Shown here: positions 1 to 6,692 of the stretch, one piece after another
Layout of the letters: every line of letters starts with the position of its first letter
Position numbering within the stretch: position 1 is the stretch's first letter
Assembly: GCA_049790855.1 (NCBI GenBank)
Contig: JBAQZJ010000559.1
Span: 1-13,229 of the forward strand
Length of the DNA stretch: 13,229 bases
Direction: 5' to 3'
Source: JACCRE01 sp049790855
GTDB lineage: Bacteria > Planctomycetota > Planctomycetia > Planctomycetales > Planctomycetaceae
Position numbers and translations under genes: made by a program
The notes under the pieces: model-generated
What the model was told of the DNA's origin: nothing
The model's input: the letters and a program-made list of their open reading frames with translations, nothing else
Database searches by the model: none

Positions 1-1235
1 TGTGGGACGCGAATCCGCAGGTGATCGACAACGCCCTCGCGGCAGGATCGAGGCACGGACTGATCGCGACGCTCGTCGACGATTTTATTGCAGGCCCGGA
101 TCACTATCTCGCTGCCGCCGCCGACAAGGGCCGCTGGCTGCGAACCGCCCCCGGGCCTCGGATCATTCTCGTCGGCGGTTCCAACGTCGCGTTCTCGATG
201 GATTGCAAGATTCTCGAGGATCGGTACGGACTGGCTCCCGTGAATATGGGTCTCCAGGCACGGTTGGGGCCGCGGTTCATGACACGACAGGTCGTCGACC
301 AGGTGCGCGAAGGCGACGTCGTCATCGTGATGATGGAGCACCTCGCAATGTATCGCGGGCCCGACGGCGCGATGAGCGCCCGCGTCGAATTCGGCAGAGT
401 GTGCCCCGAACTGGTGCAGTATTTCGATCCCGAACAGGAGCCGCCGAGCCTCTTCCGGACGGCGCTCCCTCGCTGGATTTCAGCCAAGGCGTACGCGGAC
501 CATCACGCATTGGCGGATCTCGCTGCCAACACGCGATCGAACGTCGAAATCCTCTGGTTCGGGGCGAGTGACGGCGCGCCGGCGGCAGACCTCACGAACA
601 TGAACGACGCAGTCGCCGAGGCGCAGAAAGCCGAACAGGCGCGGCGCGACGCAGAGTTTAGTCGTCGCGTTCGACCGTTGCTGACGGCCGCGCAGGAACG
701 GTTCGTCGCCCGCGATCGCGTTTATCTCCGCTCGGGCTTCAACAGATACGGCGACATGACGCGTCACCTCGTCGAGACGCCTTACGATCCGCGTCACATT
801 CGCGACTTCCCGACGGATTTCGGCCCCGGTGCCGACTCGTCGATCCGTCACAGCATCGCTTTGTTGAACGCCTTCGCGAATCGATGCCGCGACGCGGGCG
901 CCGCCATCTATTTCGGACATCCTCCGCTGCGGCGGAGCCGGGAGACGGAAGGCTTTGCCGTGGAGTACGAAACGATCCTCGAAAAACAGCTCGACATCCC
1001 GATTCTGTTCCCGATCGAGAATTCGTTCGTCGGCGTCGACGATCTGTACGACACGAATTCTCATCTGAACTGGCACGGCATCACCAAGCGGATGACCGTG
1101 CTGTGCAACGGTCTCGATCGCCACCTGACACCGCAGATCGACCTCAGCGTCGCCGAGCAGATCGCGGCCCGCGACCGCGCCGTCCGCCGGACGATCGTCG
1201 CGGCGAATCCGGAGGCTGCGGCGCGGCTGCATTGA
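1..1235 (+). CDS. SGNH-hydrolase-like protein, 5'-partial
   Basis: The reading frame is open to the left edge (residues WDANPQ precede a GTG at 21), so the true start may lie outside; numbering here is from the GTG. Seen: a beta-strand followed by GGSN at residues 52-55, fitting the nucleophile block of SGNH hydrolases (Ser54 as candidate nucleophile), then a helix and a VNMGLQA segment. Near the C-terminus is a YDTNSHLNWHG block (D344, H348), fitting the Asp/His block of the fold. Known of the family: such envelope proteins (DltD, AlgJ/AlgX-like) often work with membrane O-acyltransferases to acylate exopolysaccharides. Inference: a similar role here; no acyltransferase gene is visible inside the window. 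No membrane segment is visible, but the N-terminus may be missing. The call of the fold is fairly secure, the substrate unknown. Confidence 0.7.
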   Translation, partial: WDANPQVIDNALAAGSRHGLIATLVDDFIAGPDHYLAAAADKGRWLRTAPGPRIILVGGSNVAFSMDCKILEDRYGLAPVNMGLQARLGPRFMTRQVVDQVREGDVVIVMMEHLAMYRGPDGAMSARVEFGRVCPELVQYFDPEQEPPSLFRTALPRWISAKAYADHHALADLAANTRSNVEILWFGASDGAPAADLTNMNDAVAEAQKAEQARRDAEFSRRVRPLLTAAQERFVARDRVYLRSGFNRYGDMTRHLVETPYDPRHIRDFPTDFGPGADSSIRHSIALLNAFANRCRDAGAAIYFGHPPLRRSRETEGFAVEYETILEKQLDIPILFPIENSFVGVDDLYDTNSHLNWHGITKRMTVLCNGLDRHLTPQIDLSVAEQIAARDRAVRRTIVAANPEAAARLH

Positions 1236-1544
1236 ACGGCAACGGTCTGACCATTTCCGTCGCGCGACCGCCTCTCTTCGTCGGCGAGCGGCCCTCCCTC
1301 TCGCCGGTTGGTCGCGGGTATGGTCCACCCAACAGTCCATTTGTCACAGGCGGCTTGTCGTCATTCTCAGGGCGACCTCCCACCGCACCGCGGTCATCGA
1401 GGCGACCTGAATCAGATCGATCCGGATCGCCGACGCCTGCTCACCCGGCGGAACGATTGCTGGATCATGCCAGGGAGCACACAGGCCGATTCGACGCTTC
1501 CAGTCGGATGATCTGAGTACTCGTCGCCCCGGTCAGAGAGATTC

Positions 1545-1599
1545 CCCTTCGTGTTTTTCCGTTCCCACCGAAGGGTTCTAACCGTTTTTTGGTTTTTTT
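1545..1599 (+). terminator. Putative terminator hairpin with T-tracts
   Basis: CCCTTCG (1545-1551) pairs perfectly with CGAAGGG (1569-1575) across a 17-nt loop, and is followed by a T-rich run (six T, GG, seven T, 1585-1599). The T-run starts about ten bases after the stem rather than directly, and the loop is long, so this is a weak intrinsic terminator at best. It lies 310 bp beyond the SGNH-like gene, so it may end a longer 3' region or mark the boundary of the next transcription unit. Confidence 0.35.
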
Positions 1600-1656
1600 C
1601 ATCACGGGACACAATTCGTACGCAGTTACAGTCAAGTCACTTACGTCAACGGGCTA

Positions 1657-1679
1657 GTGCATGCACCTATGAACATAGG
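1657..1679. promoter_or_regulatory. Two abutting palindromes, possible operator
   Basis: GTGCATGCAC (1657-1666) is a perfect 10-bp palindrome. The next element, CCTATG-AA-CATAGG (1666-1679), is a perfect 6-bp inverted repeat with a 2-bp centre. They share one base and lie about 180 bp before the LEPR-motif gene, in an AT-richer part of the gap. This arrangement would fit binding by a dimeric regulator, but no regulator is encoded next to it and no promoter can be aligned to it. The assignment is inference from symmetry alone. Confidence 0.25.
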
Positions 1680-1858
1680 GTGATTACTGGCTTGAGTCTG
1701 GTGCGTTCGGCTGAGACGTTGAGACCAATTACGGCATTTGCGGCGACTGCGCTACTTGCCGTCTTTGTGTATTCCGCCGAAGCCCCTCCATTTGTTGGTG
1801 CAGGCGTCGACGGGTAGAGCGTCGAACCCGCTTCTTTCCAACCTGTACGAGCGACACC

Positions 1859-4339
1859 ATGCAGACCGACCGTCGACGCCGCCGTTTTTTCGCCCCAACC
1901 GCCGCGCTCGTCGAGGCTCTCGAGCCGCGGATGCTGCTGACGTCCATCTCGATCACTGGCAACGTCAATCCTGCGACGACCGACGTCAACACTAATGACC
2001 AGGAAAGTCCGGCGGTCGACGCGAGCTTGAACGGCACGGTGGTCATCGCGTGGGAGCACGAATACAGCAGCACGGACACCGACATTTACTTTCGGCGTTA
2101 CACGACGACCGGGGTGCCGCTCGACGCTGCCAATCGATCCGTCGCCACTTCAGGCAACCACGAGCTGGACCCGACCGTCGCCGTCACCACGGATGGCTCG
2201 CGGTTCGTGATCGGCTGGTGGGAGTCCGCGGCGGACGATGACGCCTTTTTCAGTATCTACAACGCGAACGGGAACTTCGTGCGAAGGGTGCAGGTGTTCG
2301 GCAACGAGAGCAACAATCAAAGCCAGATCGATCTGGCCGTGATGGCCGACGGCAGGATCGTCGCCGTCTGGACGGAGCTGGGAGCGACCGACAACGTCTA
2401 CGCGCGGGTGTTCGACAGAGACGGCAATGCGCTCAGCGGCCTGATCTCCGTGGCGACGACGTTGGCGGACGAAGACGAGGCGGCGGTGGCGACGGACCTG
2501 TTCGGCAACTTCGTCGTCGTCTACGAGCATGACAACGACTCCGTCGCCCGCCGCCACTTCCGCGCGAACGGCAGCCCCGTCGGCCCGCGCCAGTTTGTGA
2601 CGCCGGGCGAGATTACCCTCGGCGACGAGTATGAGAATCCCGACGTCGCCATGGCCCCCACCGGCAACTTCGTCATCGTCTATCAGGTCGATTCGGTCTT
2701 TGGAAGCGCCAGCGACCACGTCTATTGGAACCTGTACAATGCCGGCGGCGCGAAGTTTGCCGAGGGCCGGGCGACGTCGTCGCCGGGTCGAAAGATCGAA
2801 GCGAGCGTCGACATGGATCTCGCAGGCAACTTCGTCGTTTCTTTTTCGCGACTTGTCGGCACTCATTGGGATGTAGACGCGGAGAACTTCGACAGTCGTG
2901 GTCGACGCGGCAACGCGGGCCGCCTCCACATCGGCACTGCGGGAAATCAACAGACGTCCGCCGTCGCGCTGGCGAACAACATTCTTGTCGGAGCGTGGCG
3001 AGACGATTCCGGAAGCACATACGACGTCGAGTTCCTCATCTTCGAGAACGTGCGGTCGAAGATCGGCGTCGGGCGACCCAATGGTCGGGGCGGGCTGACG
3101 TTCTTCCTCGACTCGAATGCGAACCTCCACTTCGACGCTTTCGACGCCGCCTTCAACTTCGGGCTGGTCGGCGACGTCATCGTCACCGGAGATTTCGGGG
3201 GGAATGCCTCGGACGAACTGGGCGTGGCACGGCCCAACCGGGGCGGCGGACTGCGGTTCTTCCTCGACTCCAACGGCAACCGCGGCTTCGACGGCGGCGA
3301 CGCCGTCTTCGACTTTGGTCTGGCCGGAGACATCGTCGTCGTCGGCAACTGGAACGGCGTCGGATCGGACAAGCTCGGCGTCGGGCGAACCAACCGGGGC
3401 GGCGGACTGCGGTTCTTTCTCGATTCCAACGGCAACCGCGGCTTCGACGGCGGCGACGCCGTCTTCGACTTCGGCCTGGCCGGAGACATCATCGTCGTCG
3501 GCGATTGGGACGGCAACGGCGTCGACGACCTCGGCGTGGCGCGCCGGAACGGGGGCGGTGGATTGCGGTTCTTTCTCGATTCCAACGGCAATCGCCGCTT
3601 TGACCCCGGCGACACGATCTTCGACTACGGCCTCGCGGGCGACAAGATCATCGTGGGCGATTGGGACGGCAACGGCGTCGACGACCTCGGCGTCGTGCGG
3701 CCCAACGCCGGCGGCGGCCTGACTGTTTTTCCGGACATCAACGGGAACCGAGTGTTCGACGCCACCGACGCGGCGTTCATCTATAACTTCGGCGCCGCCG
3801 GCGACGTCGTGATCATCGGCGCCTGGCCACAGACCGCCCTGCGGAACGCCGTCAGCGTGGCCGGCGGAGCGGTCGCGGATTCGACGGCCCCCTCGCTGAC
3901 CGATTCCCAGTTGGAACGGGTGGCAAGCCGGACGATCGAGGAACTCGAAGAAGCCGGCCTGGATGCGATCTCAGTGCAGCGGCTGCGGAATGTGACGTGG
4001 CAGGTGGGCGACCTTTCCGGCGCACAGTTGGGTGAAGTCGCAGACTGGACGGTCACCATCGATGCCAACGCCGCCGGTTACGGCTGGTTCGTCGATCCTG
4101 AATCGGACGACACGTCGGCGCTTGGCCGCGACACCAACGCGGCAGTCGGATCGCAGGTCGACTTGCTGGCGGTCGTCCTGCATGAGATGGGCCACGTGCT
4201 CGGCCACGAGCACGTTCAGGAAGGTCTCATCATGCGCGACGTCCTGAACCCCGGAGTACGACACGACGTGGAGGATCTTTTCGCCGATCTCGACTGGCTC
4301 GCGGTGGCCGACGAAGGATTAGTCGGAGCGCAAGTCTGA
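1859..4339 (+). CDS. LEPR-motif extracellular protein: propeller-like repeats, FG-GAP-like repeats, matrixin-like zinc protease motif
   Basis: 826 residues. An Arg-rich start (RRRRRFF, residues 5-11) is followed by LEPRMLL at 21-27, the N-terminal motif typical of large exported planctomycete proteins. Residues 50-395 contain seven units of the pattern 'P-x-VA...G-(N/R)-F/I-VV-x-W/Y ... Y-x-R-x-F/Y-x-x-x-G', suggesting a seven-bladed beta-propeller. Residues 402-660 hold five 52-residue repeats (LGVxRPNxGGGLxFFLDSNGN...FDxGD...GDWDGNGVDD) with DxDGNGxxD loops, as in calcium-binding FG-GAP/VCBS repeats. The last part has a GYGWFVDP block and HEMGHVLGHEH at 775-785, the three-histidine zinc site of matrixin/metzincin-type peptidases, followed by LIMRDVLNPGVRH, a plausible Met-turn. 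Inference: a secreted or surface, calcium-stabilised protein, perhaps proteolytic. The ATG at 1859 places the LEPR motif at its usual distance from the start; no Shine-Dalgarno sequence is seen. Confidence 0.85.
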   Translation: MQTDRRRRRFFAPTAALVEALEPRMLLTSISITGNVNPATTDVNTNDQESPAVDASLNGTVVIAWEHEYSSTDTDIYFRRYTTTGVPLDAANRSVATSGNHELDPTVAVTTDGSRFVIGWWESAADDDAFFSIYNANGNFVRRVQVFGNESNNQSQIDLAVMADGRIVAVWTELGATDNVYARVFDRDGNALSGLISVATTLADEDEAAVATDLFGNFVVVYEHDNDSVARRHFRANGSPVGPRQFVTPGEITLGDEYENPDVAMAPTGNFVIVYQVDSVFGSASDHVYWNLYNAGGAKFAEGRATSSPGRKIEASVDMDLAGNFVVSFSRLVGTHWDVDAENFDSRGRRGNAGRLHIGTAGNQQTSAVALANNILVGAWRDDSGSTYDVEFLIFENVRSKIGVGRPNGRGGLTFFLDSNANLHFDAFDAAFNFGLVGDVIVTGDFGGNASDELGVARPNRGGGLRFFLDSNGNRGFDGGDAVFDFGLAGDIVVVGNWNGVGSDKLGVGRTNRGGGLRFFLDSNGNRGFDGGDAVFDFGLAGDIIVVGDWDGNGVDDLGVARRNGGGGLRFFLDSNGNRRFDPGDTIFDYGLAGDKIIVGDWDGNGVDDLGVVRPNAGGGLTVFPDINGNRVFDATDAAFIYNFGAAGDVVIIGAWPQTALRNAVSVAGGAVADSTAPSLTDSQLERVASRTIEELEEAGLDAISVQRLRNVTWQVGDLSGAQLGEVADWTVTIDANAAGYGWFVDPESDDTSALGRDTNAAVGSQVDLLAVVLHEMGHVLGHEHVQEGLIMRDVLNPGVRHDVEDLFADLDWLAVADEGLVGAQV
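3062..3835 (+). repeat. Five in-frame 156-bp tandem repeats
   Basis: The repeated LGV/IGV codons begin at 3062, 3218, 3374, 3530 and 3686, an exact 156-bp period (52 codons). Copies 2 and 3 are closest, sharing an uninterrupted identity of 47 nt (3269-3315 and 3425-3471). Copies 3 and 4 share the GDWDGNGVDD end. The first and last copies are most diverged, as expected from expansion by unequal crossover or slippage from the centre. Copy 5 is degenerate at its end. Confidence 0.9.
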
Positions 4340-4350
4340 GAGGCTCTCCG

Positions 4351-4374
4351 AAAGCCCGGCGTTCCTGCGGGTTT
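4351..4374 (+). terminator. Weak terminator-like hairpin after the LEPR-motif gene
   Basis: Twelve bases after the stop codon, AAAgCCCG pairs with CGGGTTT around GCGTTCCTG, with one bulged G. The 3' arm itself ends in three T. The short stem and lack of a longer U-tract make this a weak call. Confidence 0.3.
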
Positions 4375-4587
4375 GGTCGAGCCGGGCCGAGGACTCCGTT
4401 GGGCCTCCTTGACGATTACTTAATCACCTCGTCGGTCTGCCTGGCCCCCGGCTCGATCAAACGCGGTGAATTCAGACTTTCCGGAGAGCCGCTCAAGTGC
4501 ATCGACGAGCTTTTCTCGTCGGTCGCCAACACTTCAACGGCGACTCCGTTTCACCGACGCGGTGGAGCCGCTGTCGATGTGCGCAAG

Positions 4588-4608
4588 AATTGCGACCCCT
4601 GCGCAATT
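4588..4608 (-). terminator. Hairpin just beyond nrdR
   Basis: AATTGCG and CGCAATT form a perfect 7-bp inverted repeat with a 7-nt loop, starting 13 nt past the nrdR stop codon. No U-tract follows in the nrdR direction, so it would be a 3'-end stabilising hairpin or a non-canonical terminator rather than a textbook intrinsic one. The 280-bp gap 4340-4621 otherwise shows nothing. Confidence 0.35.
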
Positions 4609-4621
4609 GGGTCCGGTGCGA

Positions 4622-5077
4622 TCACTTCGGGCCGCGGAGGATCGGCTGGAGTTGCTGGGCGAAATCGTCGGCGTCCTGGAACTCCTTGTAGACGCTGGCG
4701 AAACGAAGGTACGCCACGTCGTCGAGGTTCTTCAGAGCCGCGCTCACCCGCTCGCCGATCTCGTTCGTCGGCACTTCCCGCTCGAAGTTGTCGAGAACGT
4801 CCGCTTCGATGTCGGCGACCAGGCGTTCGATCACGTCGGATTCGACAGGCCGCTTGTGACAGGCCTTGGCGATGCCCGAACGAATCTTTTCGCGATCGAA
4901 CGGTGCGCGCCCGCCGTCTTTCTTGACGACCTTCAGCGGAGCCTGTTCGGCCTTTTCATAGGTGGTGAAGCGTCGACGACACTTGAGGCATTCGCGGCGG
5001 CGCCGAACCGTATTGTCAGCGCTGGCCCGTGAGTCGATGACGCGGGTTTCGTCGTGATGGCAGATTGGGCAAAGCAT
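4622..5077 (-). CDS. nrdR: Transcriptional repressor NrdR
   Basis: 151 residues, the usual NrdR length. The N-terminus is a zinc ribbon with CPIC at 3-6 and CLKC at 30-33; between and after these lie the family hallmarks VIDSR, RRRREC and RRFTTYEK. Residues about 49-139 form the ATP-cone domain, beginning VVKKDGGRAPFDREKIRSG and including VPTNEIGERV and VAYLRFASVYKEF. Known: NrdR senses ATP/dATP through the cone and represses ribonucleotide reductase operons by binding paired NrdR boxes upstream. No reductase gene lies in the window, so it acts in trans. The ATG at 5077 gives a canonical N-terminus (MLCPIC). It is divergent from the small basic protein gene. I see no convincing NrdR box in its own upstream region. 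Confidence 0.97.
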   Translation of the reverse strand: MLCPICHHDETRVIDSRASADNTVRRRRECLKCRRRFTTYEKAEQAPLKVVKKDGGRAPFDREKIRSGIAKACHKRPVESDVIERLVADIEADVLDNFEREVPTNEIGERVSAALKNLDDVAYLRFASVYKEFQDADDFAQQLQPILRGPK

Positions 5078-5504
5078 GACCGCAGGGACTCCCTACCGGT
5101 GCGGATGTCGGGTCAAGTCGGTTGGCACCTCCTCTGAGCAATGCTTGCGCACTGTCGACGACTCGCTCGCACGTTGTGTGAAAACCCCGTGCATAACTTA
5201 CTCGCTAGCGCAAGCCCTGCCTAGTTCCGGCTGTAGGAAACGCGAGATGTTGCGGACGTTCCGGATCGGCTGAAGCGGAGTTTCCCCCAAGAGCGGCTGG
5301 ACGATTTCCACGCCAACAGAGATGCCGCCGGACGGCTGTGACCAGCCGGACCCTGCTTGAGATTCGGCAGCGCATGGGTCGGTTGCGTCTCTTGCGGGCC
5401 TGATTTATGATACTCCGCTTGCGCCGCCAGCAACGGTGCTTCCAGGTAAATCGGCCGCCCCCGGTGTGGGCGGAGGATAGCGCAGGCAGAAGAAAGGTGC
5501 GGCT
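5078..5504. other. Divergent intergenic region between nrdR and the small basic protein gene
   Basis: 427 bp without a credible gene on either strand. It contains a promoter candidate for the rightward gene (5383-5411), a hairpin CGGCTG-TGAC-CAGCCG at 5333-5348, the palindrome CGCTAGCG at 5203-5210, and one near-consensus DnaA box on the minus strand (TTATGCACG, 5188-5196). No clear leftward promoter for nrdR is visible, although the AT-richer part around 5176-5200 is the likeliest place. No RNA gene could be recognised. Confidence 0.55.
5383..5411 (+). promoter_or_regulatory. Putative sigma-70 promoter of the small basic protein gene
   Basis: TTGCGT (5383-5388) and TATGAT (5406-5411) are separated by exactly 17 bp. 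The -10 matches the consensus in five of six positions; the -35 has only the TTG. Transcription would start near 5418, leaving a leader of about 87 nt before the GTG at 5505. Confidence 0.45.
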
Positions 5505-5735
5505 GTGTCGATCGACAGCACTCTGAAGCGGAAGGGGCGGCTCGTCCGTGCTCGAAACGTGCTGACCCGCGAGGAGCGGATCGCGCACCTCAAAGAGCAG
5601 GAACGGTTCGACGAAGGCACCAGCCCGCTGGGCCTGCCGAAGGTCCGCATCGTCAAGACCGTCGTCGGCAAGAAGAAGAAAGAGAAGAAGGAAAAAGACG
5701 AGGACAAGAAGGACGACAAGAAAAAGAAGAAGTGA
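5505..5735 (+). CDS. PVC-type small basic protein with lysine-rich tail
   Basis: 76 residues. The core MSIDSTLKRKGRLVRARNVL-TREERIAHLKEQERFDEG-LGLPKVRIVK matches the short basic protein conserved across Planctomycetes, Verrucomicrobia and Chlamydiae, proposed as a signature of that superphylum and thought to bind nucleic acid or ribosomes; its function is not established. The tail from about residue 56 is almost entirely K, E and D (KKKKEKKEKDEDKKDDKKKKK spans the last 21 residues), an extension beyond the conserved core. The GTG start at 5505 is supported by AAAGGTG about seven bases upstream and by the conserved MSID beginning. It has its own promoter candidate and a strong hairpin downstream, so it is probably monocistronic. 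Confidence 0.9.
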   Translation: MSIDSTLKRKGRLVRARNVLTREERIAHLKEQERFDEGTSPLGLPKVRIVKTVVGKKKKEKKEKDEDKKDDKKKKK

Positions 5736-5769
5736 TCTGCCGACGGCCGATCGCTCCGTCAGACGTCAC

Positions 5770-5793
5770 GCAGCCCGGCTCCCGCCGGGCTGC
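5770..5793. terminator. Strong hairpin between convergent genes
   Basis: GCAGCCCGGC (5770-5779) pairs perfectly with GCCGGGCTGC (5784-5793) around a TCCC loop. It lies 34 nt after the small basic protein stop and 59 nt beyond the GlmU-like stop on the other strand, the right place for a bidirectional terminator. A U-tract is poor in both directions (AGTGGTTT on the plus side), so efficiency is uncertain. Confidence 0.6.
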
Positions 5794-5852
5794 AGTGGTT
5801 TCGGAAGCGGCCTTTGCGAGAATGCGGGGTCTCGACGACGACGCGGCTGGTG

Positions 5853-6596
5853 CTATTTCGTCCGGCGAGCGTTGACGATCGCTTCAACCTCGGCAAGCTG
5901 CTCGGGCGTGTTGATGCCCATCGCCTCTTCGATCGTGAACAGCGGGGCGGCGGCGACCGTCCGACCGTCGGCTTTCAGAATGGCCGGGCAGTCCGTCAGG
6001 TAGTATTCGGCTTGGTCGTTCTCGGGGCGAAGTCGATCGAGCGACGACAGGAGTGCCGGGCCGCCGAACGCGTAGCAGCCAGTGTTGATCTCGGTGATCG
6101 CTTTCTGCTCGGCCGTGGCGTCGCGCTCTTCGACGATCCGTTCGAAGTGGCCGTCGGCGCTGCGAACGACGCGTCCCAGTCCGGCGTTCTTCTCGGTGAT
6201 CGCGGTGCCGATCACACAAGCGGCAGTGCGCGCTCGTTGTTCGTCGAGTATTGCTTCCAACGACTCCGGCCGTAAGAGCGGCGTGTCCCCCGCGAGTACG
6301 AGGACCGGTCCGCGGTGATCGGCGAGCTGCGGTCGGCAGGTCATCACCGCATGGCCGGTGCCGAGCTGCTGTTCCTGCACAGCGAACTCGACGTCCCGGT
6401 GGTCGCGGAGCAACTCGCGAACGTGGTCGCCGCCGAATCCGACGACGACGATCAGCCGATCGGCCCCGGCAGATCGGGCCGTGTCGAGAACGTACTCGAT
6501 CATCGGGCGGCCGCACACCCGATGGGCGACCTTGGGCAGGTTCGATATCATTCGCGTACCTTTGCCGGCCGCGAGAATCACCGCCGCTGTCGTCAT
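5853..6596 (-). CDS. GlmU-type N-acetylglucosamine-1-phosphate uridylyltransferase domain protein, no acetyltransferase half
   Basis: 247 residues. All uridylyltransferase landmarks of GlmU are visible: LAAGKGTRM (8-16) for the nucleotide loop, LPK (20-22), QQLGTGHAV (76-84), LAGDTPLL (101-108) with the metal-binding Asp, GLGRVVR (139-145), IVEERDA, EINTGCYAF (169-177), NDQAEYYLTD (193-202) and MGINT (226-230). The expected reaction is UTP plus GlcNAc-1-phosphate giving UDP-GlcNAc, for peptidoglycan or lipopolysaccharide. GlmU is normally about 450 residues with a left-handed beta-helix acetyltransferase; here the protein stops right after the first domain, with a normal ending and no leftover hexapeptide repeats downstream. 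GGAG six bases before the ATG at 6596 fixes the start. A related sugar-1-phosphate nucleotidyltransferase with another substrate cannot be excluded. Confidence 0.88.
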   Translation of the reverse strand: MTTAAVILAAGKGTRMISNLPKVAHRVCGRPMIEYVLDTARSAGADRLIVVVGFGGDHVRELLRDHRDVEFAVQEQQLGTGHAVMTCRPQLADHRGPVLVLAGDTPLLRPESLEAILDEQRARTAACVIGTAITEKNAGLGRVVRSADGHFERIVEERDATAEQKAITEINTGCYAFGGPALLSSLDRLRPENDQAEYYLTDCPAILKADGRTVAAAPLFTIEEAMGINTPEQLAEVEAIVNARRTK

Positions 6597-6627
6597 GTTA
6601 TTCTCCGGAAAGTTCCGTCAAGCATCG

Positions 6628-6655
6628 AAGCCGACGGGTGACTGCCCGCCGGCTT
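6628..6655 (-). terminator. Hairpin between the beta-barrel gene and the GlmU-like gene
   Basis: AAGCCG (6628-6633) and CGGCTT (6650-6655) form an outer stem; after one mismatch CGGG (6635-6638) and CCCG (6645-6648) continue it around a TGACTG loop. It lies 37 nt past the beta-barrel stop codon and 31 nt before the GlmU-like start. The U-tract in the minus direction is short (3' arm ends CTT). It may terminate the upstream message or attenuate read-through. Confidence 0.45.
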
Positions 6656-6692
6656 GATGAAGGAACAACACTGTAATGGCAGGTCGGTCCGT

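Larger units (their letters stand above)
1236..1858. other. Gene-free intergenic stretch
   Basis: No reading frame here looks coding: frames are short, start without a ribosome binding site and have no recognisable composition. The stretch becomes clearly more AT-rich from about 1550, unlike the flanking genes. It holds a terminator-like hairpin (1545-1599), a 12-bp palindrome CGATCCGGATCG at 1418-1429, and two abutting palindromes at 1657-1679. I could not pick a convincing -35/-10 pair for the downstream gene at 1859; its promoter is presumably in the AT-richer part. Confidence 0.6.

Noticed and set aside
1692..1817. Possible 41-codon peptide from TTG with a signal-peptide-like middle (ITAFAATALLAVFVYSAEA)
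   Set aside because: No ribosome binding site, a weak start codon, and nothing recognisable after the hydrophobic part; better read as leader DNA.
2150..3130. 326-codon minus-strand frame within the LEPR-motif gene
   Set aside because: Composition is Arg/Val/Asp-rich antisense of the propeller repeats, with no domain and no start signal.
5078..5504. NrdR boxes for autoregulation
   Set aside because: No paired 16-bp ACAC-W-ATATAT-W-GTGT-like palindromes could be found.
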